Shown: positions 1 through 11,893, numbered from the stretch's first letter. The stretch: DNA of 64,000 bases from Manihot esculenta (GCF_001659605.2 NC_035176.2:32358716-32422715), one strand, 5' to 3'. The notes: generated by a model from the sequence alone, not told the origin. A program made the numbers and translations.

Positions 1-251
1 TTGCTTAATTAAGGAAAAAAATGATTTAACTAATTAAAATCAAAGTACTTCCACTAATAAATCAAGTGGTTAAGTGATAATCAGAGATACTACGCATGCT
101 TCATACTATCATTATCGTTTTCAAGCTCCCACACACATATATTCAAAGACAAAGCAAATTAAATTAAATTAAATCCATAAAAAGATATATCTAAAATTCA
201 AGTTGATAATAATAATGCACCCTGACTTGTGCATGCTTCGATTCAGAACCA

Positions 252-260
252 GTATAAATA
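252..260 (+). promoter_or_regulatory. TATA box of the EG45-like gene
   Basis: The stretch TATAAATAT lies about 70 bases before the start codon at 326, which is a normal plant distance for a TATA box plus a short 5' leader. It is assigned by position and motif only. Confidence 0.5.
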
Positions 261-325
261 TATGACTGCAAATCGAGGTGATGCTCAGGAATAGAATAGA
301 AGTGGTCCAAGCTCGGCTTACCAAA

Positions 326-962
326 ATGAGGTCATACACCACAGGCTTAACCTTAAGCCTCTTCCTGTTATTCTTGTGCTTTCAGTTTCCAGCAACTTTA
401 GGAGATGTCGGGACGGCCAAGTCTTATGATCCTCCCTACCTGCGTATGTAGCTTCCCTTGCATCTTAACTATATCTTATTATATCTCAAAAAACAAAAGT
501 ATATACTTTGTTAATTTGCTTGTTGATTACCAATGAGCTATAGCTTGATGTTCCTCCGAGTACCATATTTACGAGCAAGTTTTTGCTTTCTAATCGTTCA
601 TCATTCATCTTCCAGTATAAGACTACAAACTAAACTTGTCTGATTCAGTTTCTTGTTTGTTTTACTGTACTAATGAAGCAACGAAATGCAATGGTTACGA
701 CCAAGATCAGTTCCCCGAGGGCGGATATTTTGCTGCAGCCAGTGATGGCTTATGGGACAATGGAGCTGCTTGTGGTCGGAAATACCGCATGCGGTGCATC
801 AGCGGCCCCAGGAGAGCGTGTAATGGTGGATCCATAGTTGTGCAGGTGGTGGATTTTTGTCGTGATAGTCCATGCTCTGCCACATTGATGCTCTCCAACA
901 AAGCCTTTGACGCTGTCTCAAGAATCCCCACTGCCAAAATCAATGTTGAATATATACAGTAA
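326..962 (+). CDS. EG45-like domain protein (plant natriuretic peptide-like)
   Basis: Two exons, 326..443 and 679..962, encode 133 residues. Exon 1 starts MRSYTTGLTL and gives a hydrophobic signal peptide that ends near the GDVGTAKSYDPPYL stretch. The donor is C|GTATGT. The split codon joins to give Pro, followed by TKCNG in exon 2. Exon 2 carries the family pattern: CNG, FPEGGYFAAASDGLWDNGAA, CGRKYRMRC, a conserved VVQVVDFC and a last cysteine, which is a six-cysteine double-psi beta-barrel like the expansin N-terminal domain. Members of this family are small secreted apoplastic proteins; some (PNP-A) affect water and ion balance. Signal peptide, length and cysteines all fit an intact gene. 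The physiological role of this copy is inferred from family only. Confidence 0.9.
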
Positions 963-1671
963 TCATCTTTAAACTACACTGCTCATCCAACAGACTTCAG
1001 AAACACACACATACATATCTGATCCATGAATGACCAAGCTATTTTCTGTTTCTAGGATTTGATGGGATATTCCCCGTGCGCCTCACACACTTGCAGTAGC
1101 TCATTGAAAATAGTATAGGACGCGGAGGTCACTGGCCAAATGATCATCTGCATCGCCTTGTATAGCTTAATGAAATAAAAGTACTCGAGGTAGGAGACTC
1201 CTCTTGTTTTCCTGTAATATTCTTATGAATAAATTCAAAGAACATAACTATCCAATAATATATGAGAGACAGTGACAGCTCCAATTTGAGTTACATTACC
1301 TTAATGTTACGAGAGGTGCCTTTTACTGCTTATTGTTTAGTAAGTTAGGAAAAAGCAAAAGTTCAACTCAACAAAAGAATCAATAAATTGGTCCAATTGG
1401 AGATGAGGTTAAATATCATATTCACACATATTGGAACTTGGGAGGGCTTAATCTAGCTATAACTACAATGATTTACCATTTATAGCAGTGCTTGAGTTTG
1501 TAAAATGGTTCAATTACTTCCAAACCCTAGGCGTTGTGTTTCGAAATAAGGACTTAGCACTCTAATTCCTTCCAGGAATAAATGTGTCTGTACTTCGATC
1601 AAGCATGAAACCTATGGAGAGAAAATCATAACATATATTTGCTTATCGATAACATATTTCAATAAGAAAAA
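963..1671. other. Intergenic, no gene seen
   Basis: This is the 3' flank of the EG45-like gene up to the degenerate LTR element. It includes the probable 3' untranslated region. I see no coding frame, RNA gene or clear repeat. Confidence 0.5.
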
Positions 1672-3305
1672 TGTTCAACATCAGGAATATGATCTGATAG
1701 CCTAAATGAGGTGTTTAGGCGGCTGGAATAAAAAGAAATGAGAAAGGATTGTAGAGAGAGAATGAAATTCTTGATTAATTGGTTCGATGGTGATCCCTAT
1801 ATCTCATATGATTTTAACTTTCCTAACAGAATCTGTTGCAAATCAACCGTCTACCTAGGCTATTCTCCTTTGTTTTTCTTTTTTTGTAATCAGGCTCCCA
1901 CTATGGCTATAGGCTTGCCTTGGATTTTCCCTTTTTCAGTAACCGTATGTAAACTGGCTTGAGAAACTTGATCTGACCCCAATTTATTTTTGAGCAGGCA
2001 GATATGGAAGACATCCGTTGTTATCATTTGCTTAAAAGGGCAGATCATTGTTTAGTCACATATGAATAGTTCTCAAGCTATATTCATTTTCATAAAAATT
2101 TTCAATGCACAAACTTCTGCATAACAGGGAACTAATTTTGTTCCTCAAGCTTCTTGATACCTCCCATTTATCTCCATGAAAGCTAGAAAATCACAAGAAT
2201 TGAACTCACAATCATGCTTCCAAAATACTGCAACTGTCTTACGACTCGGACAACTTCTCTAACTCCCTCTTTTTTTTTTCCTTTATGAAAAATTAAATGT
2301 CCCCCAGAATCTTAACGAAGAAATAATCAAGTTTAGGAATGACGTATACAAAGCCAGAATTCATCAATGGCATCCAAAAGATCTTCTCAGAAACTTCAAC
2401 TATTTCAGGGACAAGAATAATACCATTGTCATCTTGATTTAAAGGGTTTCAATTGATTATGGAGTCTACAATTTTTCCAGTAATATCAAATTACTCACTA
2501 ATCCTCAATTTCAGTTCCAAATTGTTTTGCTTCTCTCTTGAGCATCAATGAGCTTCACATCTTCAATTGGTGTTATTTATTCAACCTTGTTGCATGGAGC
2601 AATTTGGAGGATTTCCGTCCATGGGATATTGGCGGTACCAAGTATTTGGTTTGAGCTCCAAACAGCTTCACACAGTTGACGATGAATTTCATCAAATTTT
2701 TTTTTTAATCTTCATTCTTTATTGAAATTTTATTTGATTTGCTACCATCTGTTGGAACTTTTCATTTTCTTCAAAACCTTAGTGGATCTTTTCTCAAGAG
2801 ATTTGTAATTCTGCTGCAAACCTTGGAATCAATCCTCAAGAGCCTCAGATTCTTCTTTCATCTTCCATTTTTTGCTGATAGAATATAATTGGAGAGGAAG
2901 GAAGAATAGAAATGAGAAGAGAAAGAGAAAGGAGAAAGGAAATTTGAAGAAGAGAGATACAGATAAGGGAGAGAGGGAGAGCAAGGAGCAGAATTCCTGT
3001 CAATCCCACCTGCTCTGATACCAACTGCTAGGCCTCAGAATACTGATAGCTTAACTAAGGTGTTTGGGCATAGTGGAGGGAAAATGAGAAAGAAAGGAGA
3101 GAAAGAAGGAAAGAGGAGCAAAGAAGAGGAGAATTGTAGATAGAGAATGGAATTCTTTGTTAATTGATTCTCTACATCTCATATGATTTTATGCATGTAT
3201 TCCTAACATAATCTGTTTGAATATCAATCATCTATCTAGCCTATTCTCCTTTGTTTTCCTTTATGCCGGCTACTGTGTCTCTCATATTTGATCCACCCTT
3301 GATCA
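1672..3305 (-). mobile_element. Degenerate non-autonomous LTR retrotransposon
   Basis: Two diverged direct repeats of about 0.28-0.30 kb lie at about 1672..1975 and 3026..3305. They share blocks such as 'ctgatag', 'aggtgttt', 'tctcatatgatttta', 'cctaaca' and 'ctattctcctttgtttt'. Just inside the right copy, at 3012..3023, is GCTCTGATACCA, the reverse complement of TGGTATCAGAGC, the classic primer binding site for initiator tRNA-Met. It sits two bases from the TG that would start that LTR. This places the 5' LTR on the right, so the element reads on the minus strand. The 1 kb between the repeats codes for no recognisable protein. The outer ends and target duplication cannot be fixed because the LTRs have drifted. 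Confidence 0.55.
3012..3023 (-). other. Primer binding site (tRNA-iMet type) of the LTR element
   Basis: On the minus strand this reads TGGTATCAGAGC, matching the 3' end of initiator tRNA-Met as used by many plant LTR elements. It adjoins the inner edge of the LTR that begins at 3026. Confidence 0.6.
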
Positions 3306-3639
3306 TAATAACAAACAACCCCCAGAAATTTTCATAAAATTATAAGAAAACCTTATGCAAAGAAGGAACAAAAGCATAGTGAGACTACTGGAAGATATAC
3401 CAAATATGCTTAGATTGGAAAGCCAAATATTGAAATACAGAACTAGCAGATTCAAATATACACGTAGAATATGAAAATCAATTATCTTGAGGCATAACCT
3501 GTCGTAACTATAACAATCACGGCCAGCATAAACACAGACAGAACTACCTTCCCAGATCAAACAATGTACCCTCTTCAGTTCCTTGAAATAGGTGATCAAT
3601 AGAAGACGCTGCAGACAAAACAGGCAGCAATGTAATTTG

Positions 3640-3786
3640 AATCTGTCACCTATGATGGTGATAAAGCAATTTTTCTAATTCAAGCGCAACCGTTTCCTGG
3701 TAAGGATCATGTTGCAGCTTCTCTTAATCAATCAAATTCTTGAAGCGTGCCAGTGGCTCTGAAGGAAGATTGTCCATCTCAGAATT
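3640..3786 (-). pseudogene. AFG1-like ATPase N-terminal fragment
   Basis: The minus strand reads EMDNLPSEPLARFKNLID, then a stop, then EKLQHDPYQETVALELEKLL. The pattern PL-x-R-[YF]-x-x-LI-x(3)-KLQxDPYQ-x-x-V-x-LE-x-L matches the N-terminal segment of AFG1/ZapE-like mitochondrial AAA ATPases as I recall it from the plant members. A stop interrupts the segment, and no Walker motifs or other domains follow. It is therefore a relic or a captured exon. A short minus-strand frame at about 4040..3985 (start MSKSMSFAS) ends at a possible donor and could be an unrelated leader exon. Identification rests on a short stretch. Confidence 0.4.
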
Positions 3787-4576
3787 CAAGAAAATCAGTT
3801 TAGCGGATAAAACAATTTCAGCTGTGTACCATGCCATAAAAGCAAATGCAAACAGTAAAAAAATCGACCTCAGCTGCTAAAAGAGGTTATAGAAAAGAAA
3901 TGAAATAGCGAAGCAGTGAAGCAGCCATTTCCAAGTACACATACATACATAATCAGCTAATATATAAAGAGAAAGAGAGGGGACCTGGAGGCTTTGGGGA
4001 GGAAAGATGGGAAGGATCAAAGGAGTAGAAGCGAAGGACATTGACTTAGACATATTACAGATTTATCTTCGTCGAACAAACCCTAGAGATAGAAGATAAG
4101 AGTTGAGGATACCTGATTTCTTCTGACTTTCTGCAACTGGAACTGACCAACCATAGTAACGGCGACAAACGAAGAAGACGATGTGGAGGTCAAAATATGG
4201 TGACGTGGCTCTAGGAAGATCAGCCACGTGGACGAGTCTGGATTTCTCTGTTGTGAGACGATGTAGATGACATGACGAGAATTTATACGGTGGACGAGGG
4301 TGGGACGTTCCTTGAAACGTCTTATCAGAAAAATACTGACAATGGAGCTTTTTTTTTTCAGTCAATCAATTCTTCATTAACATAAACGCTGCCGTTTTAC
4401 TGAAAGCATCCGACAGTTAACCCCGTAACCGGCCAGTTCCGTTTTACCGTTAAAGAGTAGTTCAGTTTACAGGGAATTGGATCTCTCTGTAACCCACAAT
4501 AATGCTGCTCCGGACATTGGCCGAATCTACTATAAATTAGGGAGCTGGGGAGATGCAGATTGCGGTTGTTTGTACT
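3787..4576. other. Intergenic, no gene seen
   Basis: Apart from the short minus-strand leader-like frame near 4040, I see no gene. The region has G-rich and T-rich patches and no clear repeat. Confidence 0.4.
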
Positions 4577-4846
4577 ATGGTCTCTGATCTGTCTGCATGT
4601 ACAGTTTTACGGTGGGTAGAGTCCTATACCGAGAAAGATCTCAAAAGACAGTTGAGCTTTGTAATGCTCTGATTGACATTTTCCCAATTTGTGGTAATGT
4701 TGATGAAGCTATCAACTCCTTTAGGAACATGGAAAGGGAACCATCACTTCATGAAGAATTGTGAAGAATTGAGAAATATTAATGAGATGGAACCGTTTTC
4801 ACAATTTTAAGCACGAGTTGTGCTCATGCTGAGATTTCAGGTGACA
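4577..4846 (+). pseudogene. Pentatricopeptide repeat (PPR, E-type) gene relic
   Basis: Three frames together trace a PPR protein. First, LSACTVLRWVESYTEK matches the usual 'LSACa...GrWVHSYiEK'. Then ELCNALIDIFPICGNVDEAI, followed by NSFRNME, matches 'LCNALIDMYaKCGNVDEAi..F..M'. Finally TVFTILSTSCAHAEISG matches 'TFigiLSACsHaGl'. Stops (for example after PSLHEEL) and at least one frameshift separate these blocks, and no flanking repeats remain. Intact relatives are organelle RNA-editing or RNA-processing factors. This copy is dead. Confidence 0.65.
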
Positions 4847-6980
4847 AACTAGGCACGGTTACATGATGCTGATGAAGAGGTGGAATCTTGGGAAAATTAC
4901 AGAGCACTTAGTCATGAGTTTATCCTGCCCCATGTTAAGTTAGTAGTTTATTTTCCTTTAGAGATTAGATTTGGCTGCAACTGTTCAAGCGCAATTGTCA
5001 AAGTCTTCTAAGCGTACAGGGATAGGTCCGTTTCAAGCCGGTAACCTTGGTCTAGCAAATAGCGATATTCTCCTATAAGGGGCATTGTTTGTAACAAATG
5101 ATTGACAATTTTGTCTCTATATAAGAAAGGGGATATTTACCAACAAGAGCAAATGCTGTATATGAACAGAACAGAGAAACCTCTCTGGTTTCCTAGTAAA
5201 GAAAAGGGTAATAGTAAAAACGCGTCTTCTTGCTCCTTCTACCCTTGTGGTAACATGGATGTCCAAATAATATTATGTCGATGTTGGCCTACTCCATTTT
5301 AAGCAACCGCTGGTGAGCTCAACAAGGGAGAATCAGTGACAGTAATAAATAGACCTCAACTCCCCCCTTAAATCTTTTGCTATATATGGAACGGGATTGG
5401 TTGGGGTGATCATGGTCCAAACAATTAACTGGGTTATCATTAATCTATTCAACTAACTCCATTAACAAAAAAAACTGTATAATTACAATAATTAAGTTAT
5501 AAAATGTAAGAAGAGAAAGTATGCCCTCCTAATCTTGTTTGGGAGAAAAGTTAAGTTTGGGTAGGAGGGGATAGTTGGAAGAAGTCAAAACTCAAAACGC
5601 AAATGAGACTTATTGGTTTGTAACGTAATCTCATTGCCGGACAAAAGTGAACAAACACATCATCAGGGTCACGTTGAACAGTCATGGAAAGCCCTTGATG
5701 CCCACTCTATCCCTCCACTTAGCTTTTGAGGTACGAAATCAAACACCATGTTTCCATACTTTTTCCAAAAAGGGAGAGAAACGACTGTATAAAAAGTGAC
5801 GGATCAACCATTTTGAAAAAAAATACCTCGTTAGTCCTCTTAGAACTAACTACGCCAGAAACAAAACGCAAAACAGACCGACTCTGAAAGTTCACATTGC
5901 AAGAGAGCCTACGCCCCATTCAGGAATCAATAACACCGCCTTTAGAACCAGCTCAATCAGAGCCTAGACATACAAGAACAAGAAAAATAGATTCACTGTC
6001 CCCTCTCCTTCATGACTGTGGAACAGTAGACTGCAATGCATGTCGGATACCTGGGTTAATAGATTTCAAGGATGAACCTGAAAGGAATCCTCTACAAAAA
6101 CTAGAGGCTTAGTACCCTGGTAATCTGGTTGGATACTGGACATCACATTGGTATGAGTTTGAGCTGTGTTACAACAAAATATGTAATGCCTATTAACTAG
6201 AAAAGGTCAAACTGCAATCCTAATCAGGTAGAAATGTATGGAATCTATGGCAAAATGCCCAAGCCATGCAACCCCAAAGTTGCATACAGTAAAATTTGGC
6301 AGCCATCTGTATAGTAGTCAACACAGTTCTTTTCCCATGCTTAGCAGAAACAAAGCACAAATCTTTAGTTTTAAAGACAATGTAGATGCCAGAAAATAAA
6401 GGGTATCAAGTATCTCTGTAAGCCCTCACCATTAATCAAGTCTATAGTCTGCAACAAAAACATTGTTATAAATCGCAAATTTCTTCTATTCTGATTCAGA
6501 ACACGCCTTATTTCTTCCTCAAACATTACCACATGAACTTCTAAAGGTTGCACAAGCAAATTCACATCACATAGAGGATATAGAAATATAAAGCATTACA
6601 GGAGAAATTGACAATAACAATGTGAGAAATCTATATGGAAAAGAAGAAAATATATGAATAAAGAAGCACTAAAACTCCATGAATAAAGATGTTCCTAAAT
6701 AAACACGGGTAATATAAACGGAAAAAAAAAAGGCAAAAGAAAAAAGACAAAAACAAAATACAGGGCATCTGAGAAGGGAATCCCAGATCCCTAACATAAC
6801 TAGCATAACCAACATGAACCTAAAAAAAACAGTACCGAATGAGCAAAAGAAATCTGAGACACCCTCCATTTCTTTTGCCCCCAATACCAAATCCCGGTGC
6901 TATCTTGCCTCCATTTTGCTCTTATTTCCAATACTCTCCATCCAATTTTATATCTAAAATTATCTCTCTTAAATAACAGA
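4847..6980. other. Intergenic, no supported gene
   Basis: Several short open frames occur, for example at 5897..6112, but none resembles a known protein or shows splice context. The part next to 6980 probably includes the 3' untranslated region of the minus-strand translocator gene. Confidence 0.4.
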
Positions 6981-8030
6981 TTAGTTTTGTGATTCACTTT
7001 TCCTCCCAGTTCCTTCTCCGTCCCTCTCCTCCAACAACCTTCCAGCTTCTTCATCGGTTTGTTGAGCCTTCTTTTGAGACTCCTTAGACTTCAATGCCTG
7101 CAATTTGGCATGATTGTAATAAGCAACACCCAAAAATGCAAGCCCATATCCAAACAAGTTGATTGGGGTCACTGTATCCTTGATGACAGACCAGGAGAAG
7201 GCGATCAACAACCAATCCTTCACCACACCAGCTACATTCATCGTCAAAGCAGAAGTCTTCCCCACAAGCAAAAACACGGCAAGGTTCAAGGCGAAAGCAC
7301 AGAAAGAATTGGTTCCAAAGATGACAAAATCAAAATGAAAGCTCGAAGTCTCCCTCAACACAGGGTATTCCACAAAAATCCAAGGCACAAACAAGAAAAC
7401 TAAACAGCAAGGCGCGACGTAGTAAAGGGAAGTAATAGGATTGAGTGTTATCCCCTTAGATGCAAGCAATATTTGAATCAATACCAGTCTAGTGGCCTCA
7501 AAAGCAACAGCACCCAGTTGGAGGACAACACCCCAGGTATCAAATCTTGCTTCCCCATACGCTGCAACAGCGACACCGAGAGAGATCGACAACATGTTGA
7601 CCATAGTATCGGTCTGAAAGCTCTCTCTTTTGAACAAAACCCCGATCGAATAGACGGCGACCGGCATGAGAGCTTTGAGCATCTGAATAAAGGAAACCGA
7701 CAAGTAGATGTAAGCAGAATTAGAAAGCCAAAGGCTTAGAGAATACAAAGCACCAATGGGTAGGACGGAGGAGAAGAAGAGATCCCGGGACATGGAAACG
7801 GGTTCAACAAGTTTGAAGACCTTGATGACAAGGAAAGCGAGAGTGGCACAGAAGGACATGTGGATCATGGTAAGGGAGATGGGAAACGGCCAATTATACA
7901 TCTTCTTGTCGAGGATGTACTTGTTGTAAACAATGACACTGAAGGAGAGGAAGATCCAGATGGCGACATAGGTGTAGGAGAGAAGGATCTTCTTCAAGAC
8001 ACTATCGCTGAGAGATCCACCCTTGCCCAT
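6981..8030 (-). CDS. Triose-phosphate-translocator family membrane transporter
   Basis: This is a single uninterrupted frame of 349 residues. I chose the Met at 8030 ([19 protein letters not shown]) rather than the Met 18 codons upstream, because MGKGG...[10 protein letters not shown] matches the start of the plant 'probable sugar phosphate/phosphate translocator' (KT/KV-type, nucleotide-sugar transporter superfamily) subgroup. About ten hydrophobic helices run from residue ~18 to ~315. They include [19 protein letters not shown], a conserved signature near residue 40. The C-terminal tail is hydrophilic and rich in Lys/Glu, as expected on the cytosolic side. Family members sit in Golgi, ER or plastid envelope and exchange phosphorylated sugars or sugar nucleotides. 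The substrate is not predictable here. The absence of introns fits one clade of this family. Confidence 0.88.
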   Translation of the reverse strand: MGKGGSLSDSVLKKILLSYTYVAIWIFLSFSVIVYNKYILDKKMYNWPFPISLTMIHMSFCATLAFLVIKVFKLVEPVSMSRDLFFSSVLPIGALYSLSLWLSNSAYIYLSVSFIQMLKALMPVAVYSIGVLFKRESFQTDTMVNMLSISLGVAVAAYGEARFDTWGVVLQLGAVAFEATRLVLIQILLASKGITLNPITSLYYVAPCCLVFLFVPWIFVEYPVLRETSSFHFDFVIFGTNSFCAFALNLAVFLLVGKTSALTMNVAGVVKDWLLIAFSWSVIKDTVTPINLFGYGLAFLGVAYYNHAKLQALKSKESQKKAQQTDEEAGRLLEERDGEGTGRKSESQN

Positions 8031-9910
8031 TGTGGTTGATTGAGAGGCGAAGGGAAGGGAGGAGAGGCTTAGGTGGTGGATCAAGAGAAAAGGGTTGAGA
8101 TTTGAGGAGAGAAAGATGAGTTCTTAGCTCTTGGGTGTGAGAAATAAGAACAAAGAAGAGAAGGGTTTGGTGTTGGAAGTGGAACAAAACAGAAAGACTG
8201 GTTAAATGTAGGGAAGGTCCGGTGGCTTTGTTTGAGTAGAATTGTGACTTGTCTTCCCCTCCCTTTTATCTCTTGGTTTCTTGGGCTTTTGGATTTTTTT
8301 TTAATTTATACAAATATCATTAATTATTTATTTAAAAAAAAATAAAATGACCAATTTTACAATAATTTATTTTAAAAAAAATTAATACAATAATTTATTT
8401 AAAAAAAATTAATAACCATAGTGTAGGCTTTGTCTTTAGTTATGTAGTACTTAGTTTTGGTTGCCTTTGTCCTACACTGCAGTAATGTAAGTCTCAAAAA
8501 GAGAGCCCATTAAGGCCAGAGAGGCCCAAATGGGTATGGAGGAAAAAAAAAAATTTACATTGTTATAATCAAATTTTAATTTATATTTAATTATTATTGA
8601 TACATTAATTAATTTGTTAAATTATTATTCCAGCTCTAAATTTTATGACTTAAAACGAGATTTCGCACGTGGGTTTAGCTTACTTTTCATGTTATTGACC
8701 ATCTCACCCCTCCTCACTTTGCTTGTTTCTCTGCAAAATCTAAATAATAAATATATAGCCTTTTATTATCCATTTTACCCAAGGAAGAGACAGACGTGCT
8801 TCTTAATTCTTTGAAAATGCCTTTTTTTTTTAAAATTTCATTAAATTAAACTTACTTTTAATTTTTAATTCATTTAAATTTAATTATAATTAACATTTAG
8901 AATCTCAAAGTATAAAAAAAGTTTCAATATTATTTGATTTTTTTTAAATAAATAAACAACACCTACCGAAATAAAAAAGAAAAAAATAAATAAAAGACTA
9001 TAGTTATTAAAATTTTAATTTTAATTTTTTTATATTATAAAAAATAAATAATATTTTTTTATAAATAAGTAGAAAATGTATAAAAGCTTCCACTAAGCTT
9101 ATGGAATTAGTGAATGGATGTATTAGTTAAGAGATGGAGACTTCATGGATTCACATAAGACCATTTCTTTATAATACTCTTGCCAACTCTTACTTAACAA
9201 CTCTCCCTTTTCTTTATAATTCTTACTCTGTCTGAATATCTGATATTCAAAACAACTGGTGATGGCAACTTGTCTTTATTTAAATAGCAAAGCTATTATT
9301 GAAAGAACTAGTTTTTATATGAGTTTACAATTTTAATAATCCATTTCTTTAGGTTGTGATTTGACAAAAAAAAAAAAAAGGATAAGTCTTTAAAGAACAT
9401 GGGAAAAAGAAATATAAAAATAAGAGCATTAACATTCAACAAAGAATAGAAATCCCAAACAATAGATTAACAATTTAAAAAAGAAAGAGCTCATAATTTT
9501 AAAAACAAACAAATCCCAAAGAATAGATTAACAAAAAAAAACTTTTGATTTGAAATCGGCCCAAATCGGTCGGATGACCATCCCTACCCTTATATTGTAA
9601 AGTCTTGTTTTGGCTCATAAAGACTTCCATTTTGTCTTTTTCTGACGATGTCCTATTTTGCCCTTTTTTTAAAAAAGCATATTCGCGTTATGATCCCATT
9701 TTGTTTTTGTAAGGTTGCTTGTAACGTGTCATAAAGCCATTATTAATATCTGTATTCAAATATGGATAAAAATAAATATCCGATTAAATAATAATTTAAA
9801 TAAAAGTGGGTACTTGAGTATGGATTTAGATATTACAAAAATAATAGCGGCTATAGCTTAGTATTATTTCATTATTATTGTTTTAATCATCAACACTTCC
9901 ACCCCAACAA
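8031..9910. other. Promoter and AT-rich intergenic DNA
   Basis: The first ~200 bases should be the 5' leader and promoter of the minus-strand translocator. Beyond about 8290 the sequence is dominated by A/T runs with no gene. Confidence 0.5.
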
Positions 9911-9982
9911 GCGTTTGTAGTCCAACGGTTAGGATAATTGCCTTCCAAGCAATAGACCCGGGTTCGACTCCCGGCAAACGCA
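9911..9982 (+). tRNA. tRNA-Gly (anticodon UCC)
   Basis: The 72-base gene begins with acceptor strand GCGTTTG and closes with CAAACGC plus discriminator A. The anticodon stem ATTGC/GCAAT encloses loop CTTCCAA, giving anticodon TCC. The T-arm reads CCCGGGTTCGACTCCCGG. The D-arm carries the internal A box (TAGTCCAACGG) and the T-arm carries the B box (GGTTCGACTCC). No intron is present. A T-run directly after it serves as the Pol III stop. Confidence 0.97.
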
Positions 9983-10107
9983 GCTTTTTTATTTTTTGTT
10001 CAGCGTTTGAATAATAAAATCTGTTCTTTCTTTCTTATCTTTGGAGCAGCTTTTTATTTTTTTGTTCAGCGTTTGAATAATAAAATCTGTTCTTTCTTAT
10101 CTTTGGA
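9980..10107 (+). repeat. Tandem duplication of the tRNA 3' flank
   Basis: Two near-identical units, 9980..10045 and 10046..10107, each begin with GCAGCTTTTTATTTTT and end with TTATCTTTGGA. They differ by small length changes in T/C runs (a lost TTTC). The first unit begins inside the last three bases of the tRNA. Each unit also carries GCGTTTGA, which repeats the tRNA's first seven bases. Confidence 0.85.
9985..9990 (+). terminator. Pol III terminator of tRNA-Gly
   Basis: Six T residues start three bases after the tRNA, which is the normal RNA polymerase III termination signal. A second T-run follows immediately. Confidence 0.7.
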
Positions 10108-11259
10108 CGAAGCAGTCAGTGCTTTATTCACCTGTCTTGAAGGCTTTTGTCAGTTCCTTGAAGCAAGGATCCTTATCATGTAAGCTCCATACATAATGTA
10201 CTAAACTGTTTTCTTTCAGCACTGATAAAGAGAAAATATGCAGAAATAGCTTTTCCGGAGTCGTGTAGCCTTCTTCTGGAGCTCTGCCTGGAACAGAATG
10301 GTTTTTGGTTTATATCTTCCCGGACCCATTCTTCATCTCACGACCCAGCTCAGGACCTGATGGCTCTCAGGGTAAGGCCTTGTTGATGCTGTGAACCCCA
10401 CATTAACAGAGTTTTGAACAGCAATAGAATGGTTGAGAAAATTCTTAGTATATGTTCGGTTTATAGAAGTGGGTTCCATTTAGGACAATAAAAAATTAAC
10501 TTGAGTTAAACATTATCCAACTCATCTGTGTGAGTTCCATGCACACATCGGCTCACCTACTTCATCATTTCCTCTCATCTCATCTCAGTTGCATAGAGAA
10601 GAAAGAAAGCTTACAGAAGTCCTCCAACAGCATTATAATCTATATAGGTGGTGATCAGAGACTGGAACTCACTTCTACCATGACCAATGATCCTCAAGTT
10701 CTGTTTCCTGATCCAGTGGCGACATCTCGGCCTGTCCCACACCAGCTGGTATGAGATGGGCAGAATTTATAGGGTTAAGCTACAAAAGAAATTTGCATTT
10801 TGGGCCTAATAGTTTGGCACTCAGATTATTTGGACCAATTGAATTTGGGCTGTTATGATAACTTCAATTCTTGGAGGAAAGTGTCTTCCTAAGAAAAACG
10901 TTTGATTCGGCCAGCCACTCCCTACTACAGTTTGCTATCTCTTCTTCTTCCTCCTCTTTTAATTATGCTAATGACTTCACTTAGATTTTTTTTAAAAATT
11001 TAACCTTGAATTTATTGATTTCTGTCCACAGTTTCATTTGGCGTTTGTTGATTGATGAAGATAAATTGGTATTGAAGGGAAAATATATTTAATTTAATAT
11101 GATTATTATATATACAATAGTTGTATATTAATCATTGATGATAGTGAAACTTATATGAAATTCATTATAATTAACGGCTATTATAAGACTATTTTATATA
11201 TAATGATTATATTATTGGAGAGATCGGCACATAACTTTGGAAAATATAAAATCTTGAAT
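10108..11259. other. Intergenic, no gene seen
   Basis: The first 300 bases have more balanced base composition (around 10110..10400) and may be gene-derived, but I could not match any protein. The rest is AT-rich with no recognisable feature. Confidence 0.4.
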
Positions 11260-11399
11260 TTATATTTCAGTTAAAGCTAAATAAATAAAACATATAGAGA
11301 CATATGTAAAAAAAAAAATACAAGAAATACAGTAGAAAGAAGGAAATTTTATTAGAAAAGATGAAAGGGTGGACAAGCCAAAAATATACAAAAACATGT

Positions 11400-11893
11400 A
11401 AATTGGAAATAATGGATGCGGGAAACCAGGAATGATGAGAGGCTGATTAGGGGCTGTTTGTGCTGATGATGTTGTTGCTAAAACACGCTGCAAGATATCC
11501 GTAAAAATACGAGCACAAACAGTGGTGAGAAAATTCTTTATCCCACTTATTGCAGAGAATTTGTTATGGTGAAACACTTCCAAACAAATGTTCTTTTCCA
11601 TAATTCTAGCATTAAGAGGGATTCCACCATTAAGCAACAGAGGAAGGGAGTTGGATTCTAGACATTTCAGGCATAAAACAGCCTCATCAGCTACAGCATT
11701 CACCAAAGCATATGATAAATCCACCATCTTCACAACCACGTTGGGATAACCCTTCTCTTCTAGCCAAAGCCATGTGGCCATGACTAGTAGAGATTCAGCT
11801 GGATCTCTCAACAAGTTTATTACCAAATCCAGTGAAAATCTCTCTATCGATGGCATGGTAGGTGTGAAGCTCCTCAAGAGTGATGAAAGCCAT
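11400..11893 (-). pseudogene. Broken copy of the RRM-like gene (tandem duplicate)
   Basis: This is a paralogue of the intact gene at 13700..14542. The start codon at 11893 and the first ~20 codons (MAFITLEELHTYHAIDREIF) are kept. One extra base near 11833 then shifts the frame. The downstream frame still matches from VINLLRDPAESLLVMATWLW through to LIIPGFPHPLF. There the copy has lost about 395 bases, comparing AAATTGGA..ATAATGGATG with the intact copy, so the whole RRM-like C-terminal domain is gone and the frame runs into former 3' flank. The promoter with its TATA box (about 11975..11985) is still present, so a truncated transcript is possible. Confidence 0.85.

Noticed and set aside
5897..6112. 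71-residue open frame on the plus strand
   Set aside because: No resemblance to a known protein, no splice or promoter context; chance length in non-coding DNA.
10530..10754. 74-residue open frame
   Set aside because: No recognisable motif and no support from composition; likely chance.
11260..11877. 205-residue frame taken as a separate gene
   Set aside because: Its N-terminus arises from a frameshift and its C-terminus from former flank; it is the broken copy of the neighbouring RRM-like gene.
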